Assembly: GCA_027064245.1 (NCBI GenBank)
Contig: JAMOPZ010000405.1
Span: forward strand, 1-8,285
Direction of reading: 5' to 3'
DNA: 8,285 nt
DNA from: Campylobacterales bacterium
Lineage (GTDB): Bacteria > Campylobacterota > Campylobacteria > Campylobacterales > Arcobacteraceae
Shown: one piece after another, positions 1 through 6,665 of the stretch
Layout of the letters: each line of letters begins with the position of its first letter
Numbering within the stretch: the first letter of the stretch is position 1
Program-made: the position numbers and the translations under genes
Notes under the pieces: model-generated
Databases searched by the model: none
Seen by the model: only the letters and a program-made list of their open reading frames with translations
Told to the model about the DNA's origin: nothing

Positions 1-1155
1 TATAAAGATGGCGTTATATACTTTGAGTATAGTGTTAAATTTTTAAGTTCTAAAATAGAATTATCTCCATATAAAGTACCACTGAAGTCTGGTGTCTTTG
101 TATGTAAAGATGATGTATTTGAAGGCTTGTTTGGTGTGTTTGGAGATTCATTACCTGATGGTTGGGGTAAATTATTACTCGATAGGCACTTTTTAAATAA
201 TAATATTGAGTATTCTGATATAACTCAACTTGATAGACTTAGTTATATTGGCAAATATGGAATTGGTGCTTTATCTTATGAACCTATTATAAATAATATT
301 AAAGACAACACTACAGAGGAAATTATTTTAGAGGACTTAGCAAAAGCTTCCAAGGATATACTTCAAGGTGATAGCCAAAAGTTACTTGATGAATTAATAA
401 CTCTTGGTGGTTCATCAGCAGGGGCTAGACCAAAGATTATGATACAACTTAGTGATGATAAAAAAACTATTATACATGGTGCACAAACTTTACATAATGG
501 CTTTACTCACTGGATGGTTAAATTTGCATCATCACACGATAGTGAAGATATAGCTAAAGTTGAATATGCATATGCTCTTATGGCTAAAGATGCTGGTGTA
601 GAGATGAGTGAAACCTGTTTGCTTTCTTCTAAAACAAATAGTTATTTTTCTACTAAAAGATTTGACCGAGAAAATGATGATAGAGTTCATATACACTCTG
701 TAGCTGGATTAACACACAGTGATTTTAGAACCCCTACTCTTGATTATGATGATTTATTAGGATTAACTCTTCATCTTACTCGTGATATTAATGAACAAAC
801 TAAAATGTTTAAACTTGCAGTATTTAATCTTTTTACTCACAATCGTGATGATCATGCTAAGAATTTTTCTTTTTTAATGGGAGAGGATGGCTCATGGATA
901 TTATCACCAGCTTATGATTTAACATTTTCATATGGACCAGGTGGTGAACATAGCACTACTTATTTAGGTAACGGAAAAAATCCCACTTCTGACACTTTAT
1001 TAGAACTTGCCAATACACACAATATTAGTAACGCTTTAACAATCATACAAGAGATAAAAGATATCGTTAATAACTTTAAATACTATGCAGATAAAGTCTC
1101 TTTAAAAAATAATTCTTATAAATCTATAAGTAAGATTCTAAATCTAATTAAATAA
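1..1155 (+). CDS. hipA: HipA-family serine/threonine kinase (toxin-like), 5' truncated by window edge
   Basis: The frame is open from base 1, so the gene starts before the window; the TTG at 127 is internal, because the upstream codons (SPYKVPLKSGVF, then FEGLFGVFGDSLPDGWG) match the HipA N-terminal subdomain. In the visible 384 residues I see the glycine/serine-rich loop GGSSAGARPK (about 136-145), a probable ATP-site lysine in WMVKFA (about 174), RFDR with HIHSVAGL, the catalytic-loop segment HNRDDHAKNFSF (about 280-291) and the metal-binding segment SPAYDLTFS (about 302-310). Family knowledge: HipA kinases phosphorylate targets such as glutamyl-tRNA synthetase and are usually neutralised by a DNA-binding HipB. 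No HipB is in view; it could lie upstream. All kinase motifs look intact, so it is probably active. A NUDIX gene follows 21 bp downstream, probably in one transcript. Whether this acts as a plasmid addiction toxin is inference. Confidence 0.9.
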   Translation, partial: YKDGVIYFEYSVKFLSSKIELSPYKVPLKSGVFVCKDDVFEGLFGVFGDSLPDGWGKLLLDRHFLNNNIEYSDITQLDRLSYIGKYGIGALSYEPIINNIKDNTTEEIILEDLAKASKDILQGDSQKLLDELITLGGSSAGARPKIMIQLSDDKKTIIHGAQTLHNGFTHWMVKFASSHDSEDIAKVEYAYALMAKDAGVEMSETCLLSSKTNSYFSTKRFDRENDDRVHIHSVAGLTHSDFRTPTLDYDDLLGLTLHLTRDINEQTKMFKLAVFNLFTHNRDDHAKNFSFLMGEDGSWILSPAYDLTFSYGPGGEHSTTYLGNGKNPTSDTLLELANTHNISNALTIIQEIKDIVNNFKYYADKVSLKNNSYKSISKILNLIK

Positions 1156-1176
1156 ACAGCAATAAAGGATATATAA

Positions 1177-1617
1177 ATGAGCTGGAAGCCACAAACACCA
1201 TATCTGACAACAGATGGTATAGTTGAGATATATAATACCTCTGAAGAGCTCTTAGGCATAGTTTTAATCCAAAGAAAAAATATACCCTTAGGTTTAGCTC
1301 TTCCTGGTGGGTTTGTAGATATTGGTGAGAGTACCGAGACTGCCCTACTTCGTGAGATGAAAGAGGAGATATCTTTAGATGTAGAGATTAAAGAACTACT
1401 TGGTGTTTATTCAGAACCAACTAGGGATAAAAGATTTCATACAGTATCTGCTGTATATATTTGTAAAGCATATGGAGAACCTATTGGAGCGGATGATGCT
1501 AAAGAGGCTAGTATAGTTAAACTAGATGATTTAGAATTAGATAAGTTAGTATTTGATCATGGAGATATACTCAAAGATTATTTAAAAAAGTATCACCCTA
1601 CTCTAGATTCTAAATAG
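1177..1617 (+). CDS. NUDIX hydrolase, ADP-ribose pyrophosphatase-like
   Basis: This 146-aa protein is a typical single-domain NUDIX hydrolase. It carries LPGGFVDIGES followed by LLREMKEEISL, which fits the Nudix box GX5EX7REUXEEXGU (Gly45, Glu51, Arg59-Glu60, Glu63-Glu64). The one deviation is that the second box glycine is Ser66. All metal-binding glutamates are present. The segment EPTRDKRFHTVSAVYI after the box resembles ADP-ribose pyrophosphatases of the small archaeal/bacterial type, so hydrolysis of ADP-ribose or a similar nucleoside diphosphate is the best guess; the substrate cannot be fixed from sequence. The ATG is preceded by AAAGGA at good spacing. It lies 21 bp after the HipA-like gene on the same strand, suggesting co-transcription, and ends 12 bp from the convergent helicase stop. 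Confidence 0.9.
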   Translation: MSWKPQTPYLTTDGIVEIYNTSEELLGIVLIQRKNIPLGLALPGGFVDIGESTETALLREMKEEISLDVEIKELLGVYSEPTRDKRFHTVSAVYICKAYGEPIGADDAKEASIVKLDDLELDKLVFDHGDILKDYLKKYHPTLDSK

Positions 1618-1629
1618 ACTTAATTTATA

Positions 1630-3345
1630 TTAAATCGTTAAAAGAGACATTCTAATATCATCATAAGATACTTTAGAATCTAGTGCTTCAAATATAGGTT
1701 TTAATCTAATATTCCCATCCTCACTAAAATTATCTTTATTATCTTTGGTTTTTATAATTGTTACAGCATCTTTAACAAGTGTAAAAATATTATTATCTGG
1801 CATAAACTTATCTAAGTTTAAATCAGCATCTACCTCTTTTAAAGTTCGTAGATGATTAATAATAGTCCCTTGACTCATCCCTCTGTTTGTAGCTAATTCT
1901 AAAAGAGAAGCTGATGATTCAATCAACTCTTTAGTTTGGATATGAGTAGGTGTTGTATTTTTAGTTATTACTTTTTTCTCAGACTTTAATATGGTCTCTT
2001 GCTCTTTGATTTTATTAATATCTATAATCCCATCAATACTTAAAATATAAGACTCAAATATATTTTGTAGATTTTTAGGGGTTATAGCTAATATCTCATC
2101 ACTAGCTTTTTTAGATGCTGCTTTTATTCTATCATCTATGTGTAGAATAAGAGGATCTACTGTAAGTGCAGTATCATTTAATCCCATAAGTCTTAAACCA
2201 TCTATATTCTTAATACGAGAGAGGGCTACATAACCCTGCCCTACTTCAAAGGTTTTGGATAGATCTATCTCAGCAGAGTCTAGTGTCATACCTTGAGACT
2301 TATGAATAGTAATCGCCCAAGCTAACTTTAGTGGTATTTGAGAGACCTTAGCTACTATATTGCCACTATCATTTTCAATTGTCCAATCTTCTAATCCAAC
2401 TTTAATTAGTGAGCCATATGATGTTTTAACTATTGGAAATCCTGTTTCTTTATCAAAGTCTACAACAACACCAGTAGTACCATTCACAAACCCTAGTTCA
2501 TGATTATTTTTAATAAACATAACTACTGCATCTTTTTTCAGAGTCATCTCTTCTGAAACTAGTGCAGATTTAAATATCTTTTGAATATTTTTAGATGTGC
2601 CTTCCGATTTGTATTTAAAGAGTAGGGTAGGGTTGTTGATTTTATTTAGCTCATCATTGTTAATTCTGTCAACATCTATGTTGTGGGTATAAAGTTTAGT
2701 GGGAGTGAAGTCTATATCCAGCTCTTTATGATCTCTTGAATTTAAAATATCTAAAGTATTACTTGAGACATTTCCACTTCTTATCTCATCTAAAATACTA
2801 ATAAGTACATTATCATCTTGTCTAAACTTTTCTTGCAAATAACATGTTTTTAAAGATAATTCTTTCCACGATTGAGACTGCCAAGCAAAGCGTTTATCTC
2901 TAGGTATTTTGGAAATAGGGGGAAGCTGAAAGAAATCTCCAGAGAGTATTGTTTGTACACCACCAAATGGTATATCATTCTCTTTAAACGCTCTAAGTAT
3001 TTTATCCATTGCACTAAACATCTCAGGAGACACCATTGATATCTCATCAATGATTAGAACCTTTAATTTAGAAAATCTAGTTTGAAGATACTTCTTTTCT
3101 AACAAAGACGAAATATAATAATCATCTATAGTATCACGTATACCAAGACTAAAAAATGAATGTATAGTTTGGCCTTGAAGATGTGATGCAGCAATACCAG
3201 TTGGTGCTACAATAGTTGGAAGTATTTTTCTTGATTTTAAATAAAAGATGAATTGATTTAGAAGATAGGTCTTACCAGTTCCAGCGGAACCAGTAATAAA
3301 AACATTATTACCAGTTTTTAGGATATTTAATGCAGTGTTTTGCAA
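1630..3345 (-). CDS. PIF1-like (SF1B) DNA helicase with C-terminal helix-turn-helix region
   Basis: The 571-aa product has the PIF1/RecD-like motif set in order: Walker A GSAGTGKT (19-26), VAPTGIAA and GQTIHSFF (46-65), Walker B LIIDEIS (97-103), GDFFQLPP (136-143), EKFRQDD (172-178), AITIHKSQGMTLDSAEID (344-361) and YVALSR (372-377). This predicts an ATP-dependent 5'-to-3' helicase. The C-terminal part (about 470-560, with LLELATNRGMSQGTIINHL) looks like the helix-turn-helix domain (HTH_40 type) found at the end of many bacterial PIF1/RecQ-like helicases. The start is TTG at 3345: the in-frame TAG at 3364-3366 allows no ATG upstream, and the Walker A follows closely. The HU stop lies 4 bp upstream, so translation is probably coupled; only a weak AGGTAAG serves as ribosome binding site. 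Role in plasmid replication, recombination or replication-fork maintenance is inference. Confidence 0.88.
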   Translation of the reverse strand: MQNTALNILKTGNNVFITGSAGTGKTYLLNQFIFYLKSRKILPTIVAPTGIAASHLQGQTIHSFFSLGIRDTIDDYYISSLLEKKYLQTRFSKLKVLIIDEISMVSPEMFSAMDKILRAFKENDIPFGGVQTILSGDFFQLPPISKIPRDKRFAWQSQSWKELSLKTCYLQEKFRQDDNVLISILDEIRSGNVSSNTLDILNSRDHKELDIDFTPTKLYTHNIDVDRINNDELNKINNPTLLFKYKSEGTSKNIQKIFKSALVSEEMTLKKDAVVMFIKNNHELGFVNGTTGVVVDFDKETGFPIVKTSYGSLIKVGLEDWTIENDSGNIVAKVSQIPLKLAWAITIHKSQGMTLDSAEIDLSKTFEVGQGYVALSRIKNIDGLRLMGLNDTALTVDPLILHIDDRIKAASKKASDEILAITPKNLQNIFESYILSIDGIIDINKIKEQETILKSEKKVITKNTTPTHIQTKELIESSASLLELATNRGMSQGTIINHLRTLKEVDADLNLDKFMPDNNIFTLVKDAVTIIKTKDNKDNFSEDGNIRLKPIFEALDSKVSYDDIRMSLLTI

Positions 3346-3349
3346 AGAG

Positions 3350-3634
3350 TTACTTACCTGAAGCTACTCTATCTTTTAGAGTTTGACCTGCCTTAAATTT
3401 AGGAGCTGTATGAGCTGCTTTAGTATAAGTTTTAGTAGTTCCGGGCACTGTACCACTTTTCTCAGTTACATCTACAGTTGAAAATGTTCCAAATCCAACT
3501 AACGCTACTTTTTCTTTTTTACATAATGCACCAGTCACTGCATCAGTAAAAGCTTTTACTGCTTTATCTGCTTCAACATTTGTTGAATAATTTCCACTAG
3601 CTTTAACTAATTCTATAAACTCTGCTTTTTTCAT
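3350..3634 (-). CDS. hup: HU-family DNA-binding protein
   Basis: This 94-aa protein has the HU/IHF fold signature: N-terminal helices with MKKAEFIELV and AVKAFTDAVTGAL, the turn VALVGFGTF (about 44-52), then the beta-arm region and a C-terminal APKFKAGQTLKDRV helix. The arm carries SGTVPGTTKTYTKAAHTAP in place of the usual GRNPxTGE motif, a variant I associate with Campylobacterota HU homologues. HU proteins bend DNA without strict sequence specificity and assist replication initiation and partition complexes. The ATG is preceded by AAAAGGA at 5 nt spacing. It sits between a 24-codon small ORF (25 nt upstream) and the PIF1-like helicase (4 nt downstream), and the three look like one operon read away from a parS-like palindrome. 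Confidence 0.93.
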   Translation of the reverse strand: MKKAEFIELVKASGNYSTNVEADKAVKAFTDAVTGALCKKEKVALVGFGTFSTVDVTEKSGTVPGTTKTYTKAAHTAPKFKAGQTLKDRVASGK

Positions 3635-3659
3635 TTGTGTCCTTTTTTATTTGATGGAA

Positions 3660-3734
3660 TTAGAATCTAGGATTCTCACCCCATTTTCTTTGTTTAAATA
3701 TCTGCTTTAGGAAAAGTATAATTTTATCTATCAT
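3660..3734 (-). CDS. small ORF, 24 aa, unknown (small protein or leader peptide)
   Basis: An ATG at 3734 is preceded by AAGGAG with 8 nt spacing, the best ribosome binding site in the window. The ORF reads 24 codons to TAA at 3660-3662. The peptide begins MIDKIILFLKQ and ends KWGENPRF: a short amphipathic, mostly hydrophobic first half, then a basic stretch (KQRK) and a polar tail. The HU start codon lies 25 nt after its stop, so it is the first cistron of the HU-helicase operon. I recognise no family. It may be a real small membrane-associated or DNA-proximal protein, a leader peptide coupling translation into HU, or a chance ORF. Only conservation would tell. Confidence 0.5.
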   Translation of the reverse strand: MIDKIILFLKQIFKQRKWGENPRF

Positions 3735-3769
3735 AATTTAATCTCCTTCGACTTTATTTAAAAAACTCA

Positions 3770-3783
3770 CTAACATATGTTAG
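3770..3783. promoter_or_regulatory. 14-bp perfect palindrome in leader of HU operon
   Basis: CTAACATATGTTAG is a perfect inverted repeat. It lies between the putative -10 box of the HU operon (3804-3809) and the small ORF start, so it would be in the 5' leader. It could be an operator for a dimeric regulator. On the - strand it is followed by a T run (3761-3766), so it might instead act as a weak terminator or attenuator after parB; the stem is short and AT-rich. Confidence 0.4.
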
Positions 3784-3803
3784 CTTATTAACCTAAAAAA
3801 TTT

Positions 3804-3809
3804 ATTATA
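3804..3809 (-). promoter_or_regulatory. putative -10 box (TATAAT) of the small ORF-HU-helicase operon
   Basis: On the - strand the hexamer is a perfect TATAAT, about 70 nt before the small ORF ATG. The -35 position (about 3827-3832) falls inside the palindrome at 3815-3836, so a protein bound there would compete with RNA polymerase. The promoter call rests on the -10 match alone. Confidence 0.45.
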
Positions 3810-3814
3810 AAATA

Positions 3815-3836
3815 AAAGTTTCGCATGCGAAACTTT
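3815..3836. promoter_or_regulatory. candidate parS/operator palindrome, copy 1 (downstream of parB)
   Basis: A perfect 22-bp palindrome centred on TTTCGCATGCGAAA, overlapping the parB stop codon. Its right part, TTTCGCATGCGAAACTTT, is repeated exactly upstream of parA (5393-5410). GC-centred palindromes with outer TTTC/GAAA flanking or near parAB resemble ParB-binding centromere sites (compare chromosomal parS, which also has TTTC...GAAA arms). It also overlaps the -35 position of the HU operon promoter. ParB binding is inference. Confidence 0.65.
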
Positions 3837-4731
3837 AAATATATTCTTTGATTAATAGTTCTATTTTATTTTCAAGTTCTGATGCTTTTTTAGAATCTAT
3901 CTTATTTAAATCAATAGCTAAAGATAATTTACCCTTAGAACATTTATAATTAACTGTACTTGTTGGTACATCGCCTTTTTGTGATTTAATTTCTAATCTA
4001 ATATCATCACGAGTAATTTTCTTATCTTTAAATAAAAAGTATAGTTTTTCTTGTTTCTTTTCATCTTTTATTTTTTGTAATTCATATAATGCATCTAAAT
4101 CTTTAACTGTTTTATCTGTAGATAGATCATTAACTATAGTTTTACATAATTTTAAAATTGACATTACTTTTGATAGATATGTTTTTGATTTATTTATAGC
4201 TTTTGATATATCACTGACAGACTTATATAATTTTTTATCTATAGCTTCTTTACAAGCTAATGCTAGTTCTAATGGATATAAATTTTCTCTTTGGATATTT
4301 TCTATAGTAGCTTGTCTAAATAATAGTTGATTATTTTCTATAGTATCAGAATAGGGCATATCTACTATAGAAGCCCATATTTTTTCTTTTTTAATAAGTT
4401 TATGTGCTGCTAGTCTTCTGTGCCCAGCAATTACTATAAATTTCTTCTTATGTTTTTGAACAATTATTGGTTGAAGTTGACCTTCACTTTCAATACTTTG
4501 AGATAGTTCAATTAAACTATCTTCTTTAATTTCTATTCTAGGTTGAAATGGATTATTAATAATATCTTGTACTTTTATTTCTGTTTCTTTAAAGATATTT
4601 ACATCACTATTATTTGACCCACTTAATAAAGCTCCAAGATCTTGAGTAAGAGCTGCACCATTACCAGCTTTTAAAAGGTTATTGCTGCTAGCACTTATAG
4701 AACTAGATAAATTTACTTTCTTTTTAGCCAT
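3835..4731 (-). CDS. parB: ParB-family partition protein
   Basis: The 298-aa protein has ParB layout. A low-complexity N-terminal tail (1-50, Ser/Asn-rich) precedes the ParB/Spo0J nucleotide-binding domain with NPFQPRI (60-66), GHRRLAAHKLI (103-113, the CTP-binding arginine motif) and ENIQREN (144-150). A helix-turn-helix follows (about 172-195, VSDISKAINKSKTYLSKVMSIL), then a Lys-rich C-terminal dimerisation region. Family knowledge: ParB binds parS, hydrolyses CTP, spreads as a clamp and recruits ParA. The ATG lies inside the end of parA (8-nt overlap ATGGCTAA) with GGAAG upstream, indicating translational coupling. The probable target palindromes lie just beyond its own stop codon and just upstream of parA. 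Confidence 0.93.
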   Translation of the reverse strand: MAKKKVNLSSSISASSNNLLKAGNGAALTQDLGALLSGSNNSDVNIFKETEIKVQDIINNPFQPRIEIKEDSLIELSQSIESEGQLQPIIVQKHKKKFIVIAGHRRLAAHKLIKKEKIWASIVDMPYSDTIENNQLLFRQATIENIQRENLYPLELALACKEAIDKKLYKSVSDISKAINKSKTYLSKVMSILKLCKTIVNDLSTDKTVKDLDALYELQKIKDEKKQEKLYFLFKDKKITRDDIRLEIKSQKGDVPTSTVNYKCSKGKLSLAIDLNKIDSKKASELENKIELLIKEYI

Positions 4732-5371
4732 TTTTAGCTTCCTTCTTAATCTCTTTTATGAGTTTCTTAAATTCTTTTTTAGCTTTAGATTCTTTTAGTT
4801 CTGTAATACCAGTACCTGTTTCAAGAGTTTTATAATAATCAGCTCTTGTTCTTAATACTGATTTCATTATTGAAAAATTTTGATTTTTTTCTACAAATGT
4901 GTCTAAACTAATAAAGTCTTTAGTTGTTGGAGAAACATTATTGATCAAAAGCTTTGGTTTTAGTTTTGTTCCAGTAGCTTCATCAATCTCTTTTATTATT
5001 TTCTGAAATTGGTGTAATCCTATAATATCATTTGTCTTATCGTTGGCTGGAACAATGATTATATCAGCAATAGCAATAGCTACTCTATTTACATCAGAAT
5101 CAAATCCACCAACATCAATAATAAATGTTTTTTCTTCTTTGGTATCTCTATTTTTTAAGTTATGATCTCTTAATTTAACTAAATCTTCAAGAGATCTAGT
5201 TTGTAGTACACCTATGCCTTTAGAACCGTTATTCTTTCTCATTTCATTATTAATAATAATTGTTTGTTGAAAATCTAAATCTATTACAGCAGCTTTAAGT
5301 GCAACAGCTAAATGGAAAGATATTAAACTTTTACCAACTCCACCTTTTGTATGTGCTATTGTAATAATCAT
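4724..5371 (-). CDS. parA: ParA-family partition ATPase (small, without N-terminal HTH)
   Basis: The 215-aa protein starts directly with MIITIAHTKGGVGKS, the deviant Walker A motif (residues 9-15) of ParA/MinD ATPases. The A' region is VIDLDFQQT (29-37) and Walker B is FIIDVGGFDSD (83-93). The usual DxDPQ of ParA reads DLDFQQT here, a small deviation. There is no N-terminal DNA-binding extension, so it is of the short type (Ib-like), in which repression of the operon is normally done by ParB rather than ParA. That fits the palindrome placed at the parA promoter. The ATG is preceded by AAAGGG at 5 nt spacing. ParA moves plasmid copies by ATP-dependent binding to nucleoid DNA, stimulated by ParB. 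Confidence 0.93.
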   Translation of the reverse strand: MIITIAHTKGGVGKSLISFHLAVALKAAVIDLDFQQTIIINNEMRKNNGSKGIGVLQTRSLEDLVKLRDHNLKNRDTKEEKTFIIDVGGFDSDVNRVAIAIADIIIVPANDKTNDIIGLHQFQKIIKEIDEATGTKLKPKLLINNVSPTTKDFISLDTFVEKNQNFSIMKSVLRTRADYYKTLETGTGITELKESKAKKEFKKLIKEIKKEAKNG

Positions 5372-5392
5372 TAATACCCTTTAATTAAATAA

Positions 5393-5410
5393 TTTCGCAT
5401 GCGAAACTTT
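5393..5410. promoter_or_regulatory. candidate parS/operator palindrome, copy 2 (upstream of parA)
   Basis: The 14-bp perfect palindrome TTTCGCATGCGAAA (5393-5406) is followed by CTTT and matches 18 bp of the copy at 3815-3836. It sits between the parA -10 box and its ribosome binding site, at about +1 to +17. Bound ParB would therefore both mark the centromere and repress parAB. The left flank lacks the AAAG of copy 1. Confidence 0.65.
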
Positions 5411-5415
5411 TAAAG

Positions 5416-5424
5416 AGTATAGCA
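5416..5424 (-). promoter_or_regulatory. extended -10 promoter of parAB (TGCTATACT)
   Basis: On the - strand the sequence reads TTTGCTATACT, an extended -10 element with the TGn upstream bases, about 45 nt before the parA ATG. No good -35 is visible, as is common for sigma-70 promoters in Campylobacterota. The predicted start of transcription falls at the edge of the palindrome 5393-5410. Confidence 0.55.
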
Positions 5425-5438
5425 AATTTTATTCCTTT

Positions 5439-5464
5439 GTTAGTAGTGTTAGTTAGTAAGTTAG
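5439..5464. repeat. cluster of four GTTAG repeats between parA and rep promoters
   Basis: GTTAG occurs at 5439, 5448, 5452 and 5460. The spacing is irregular (9, 4, 8 bp). The cluster lies upstream of the parA promoter and before the first rep-proximal iteron. The same pentamer forms one arm of the palindrome at 3770-3783. It may be a regulator-binding cluster or low-complexity drift. Confidence 0.3.
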
Positions 5465-5490
5465 TTCTAAAGTAAAGAAGTGTTTAGAAA

Positions 5491-5546
5491 TTTCCCATTC
5501 TGAGGAGTTTTTTCCTATAACGAGGATAAATTTCCTAAAAAGAGGA
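5491..5546 (+). repeat. three iterons upstream of rep
   Basis: Copies of a 16-bp unit begin at 5491 (TTTCCCATTCTGAGGA), 5511 (TTTCCTATAACGAGGA) and 5531 (TTTCCTAAAAAGAGGA), exactly 20 bp apart, so they lie on nearly the same DNA face. They belong to the same family as the repeats downstream of rep. Position upstream of and touching the rep -10 box points to autorepression or to handcuffing by Rep. Confidence 0.9.
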
Positions 5547-5552
5547 TATAAT
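5547..5552 (+). promoter_or_regulatory. -10 box of rep (TATAAT), abutting the third iteron
   Basis: A perfect TATAAT begins at the base after the third iteron, 28 bp before the rep ATG. Rep bound to the iteron at 5531-5546 would cover the spacer and block RNA polymerase, which suggests negative autoregulation of the initiator. No clear -35 is seen. Confidence 0.6.
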
Positions 5553-5579
5553 ACTTTTTTTTTGAAATAAGGGTAGTTA

Positions 5580-6593
5580 ATGGGTAATAACAAACATAGT
5601 AAATCATTAGAGAAAGCAAAAAAACAACATTTTGAGATGTTAAGAAAGAACAATGCTATTACAGATGCTAAAAATGGTGAGTTATCACTAGGAGCTATGA
5701 AAAGTTTAGATGCAATATTACAAGTGTATCATGAAAGACAAGAATCAAAAATTCAATTAGAATTATCTTATTTAAGAAAAAAACTTGGATTAGAAAAAAA
5801 TAATGATTATGTAGATCGTATTAAAACTTATCTATTAGAACTAAAATTACCGTTTGAGTTAAGAGATTTTAATGATATTAAATCTGGTAAAAAAGTAGCA
5901 TGGGCATTAACTTCATTTTTACATGATATTAAATCTTATAAAGAATCTCAACATTTAGTAGAAATAAATATTTCAGAATCATTTATTGAATATATGGTTG
6001 ATAAAGCAGGGTATACAAATATAGATTTATCATTATCAAAAAAATTCAAAACTAAATATGGTTATAAAATATATGAAATGTATCTTAGATATTATTCTAT
6101 GCCAAATAAAATAGATAAACATATAGGAATTATAAATAAAGAAATTCATGAATTAAATGATAAGTTTGGTACTAAACATAAACATGCTTCTAAAATGCTA
6201 GAAGGTATTGATAGAGGTTTAAAAGAAATTACTACATTAACAGAAGAAATTATATCTTGTAATTATGATCGAGTAAATAAAAAATTTATGTTTAGTTGGT
6301 CTAAAGATATGCAGAAGATTGAAAGTAAGTGTATTATTCCTTATCCTAGAATAGATGAGTTTGTTGAATGGGTTATAGCTCACACTCAAAAGAAGATAGA
6401 TAATTTATCACATTATAAAGTAAAAATAAAAAATCTTATTATAGAAAATGAGTTTGATGAAGTAGAAAGTTTATATAGAGGAATGATGATACATAGATAT
6501 AGTTATTCGTCTGAAGAAGTAAATGAATATAAATTAAGTAATGGGAAGTATAAAGATTTTTCAAGAAAAAAAGAACAAACACCTCTGTTTTAG
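5580..6593 (+). CDS. rep: Rep_3-family (RepB-like) plasmid replication initiator
   Basis: The 337-aa protein has the features of iteron-binding Rep_3 initiators made of two winged-helix domains. After a basic N-terminus comes NNAITDAKNGELSLGAMKSLDAI (24-46), then a first winged helix, then the hallmark LSKKFKTKYGYKIYEMYLRYY (152-172), and a second winged helix (about 185-245), normally the iteron-binding part. The C-terminal 90 residues are variable and Lys-rich. The ATG has AAGGG 6 nt upstream. It is divergent from parA and lies between iteron groups on both sides, as expected for a gene controlling its own origin. Monomeric Rep would open the origin and load host helicase; dimers would repress rep. 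The role is known for the family; the specific binding to these repeats is inferred. Confidence 0.92.
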   Translation: MGNNKHSKSLEKAKKQHFEMLRKNNAITDAKNGELSLGAMKSLDAILQVYHERQESKIQLELSYLRKKLGLEKNNDYVDRIKTYLLELKLPFELRDFNDIKSGKKVAWALTSFLHDIKSYKESQHLVEINISESFIEYMVDKAGYTNIDLSLSKKFKTKYGYKIYEMYLRYYSMPNKIDKHIGIINKEIHELNDKFGTKHKHASKMLEGIDRGLKEITTLTEEIISCNYDRVNKKFMFSWSKDMQKIESKCIIPYPRIDEFVEWVIAHTQKKIDNLSHYKVKIKNLIIENEFDEVESLYRGMMIHRYSYSSEEVNEYKLSNGKYKDFSRKKEQTPLF

Positions 6594-6665
6594 TATTAAA
6601 GAAATACATACTTTAGAGTTACAGAGTTCTGAAGTGTCCTAAAATAGGCTAGTGTAGAGATATTA

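Noticed and set aside
127..129. TTG as start of the HipA-like gene
   Set aside because: The frame is open to base 1 and the upstream residues match the HipA N-terminal region, so the true start is outside the window.
1603..1683. 12-bp inverted repeat CTAGATTCTAAA/TTTAGAATCTAG at the NUDIX-helicase convergent junction, as a bidirectional terminator
   Set aside because: The 57-bp loop and lack of T runs make a terminator unlikely. Both arms encode LDSK in the two genes, so it may be coincidence, though the exact match is curious.
2850..3050. 66-codon - strand ORF inside the helicase gene
   Set aside because: It overlaps the conserved helicase motifs in another frame, and its product has no recognisable features.
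5453..5653. 66-codon - strand ORF across the rep promoter, iterons and rep start
   Set aside because: It is antisense to iterons and the rep N-terminus; its hydrophobic Phe-rich product is what T-rich DNA gives by chance.
6638..6648. CCTAAAATAGG between rep and the direct array as an inverted half-iteron operator
   Set aside because: The arms are only 4 bp and do not include the conserved GAGGA part.
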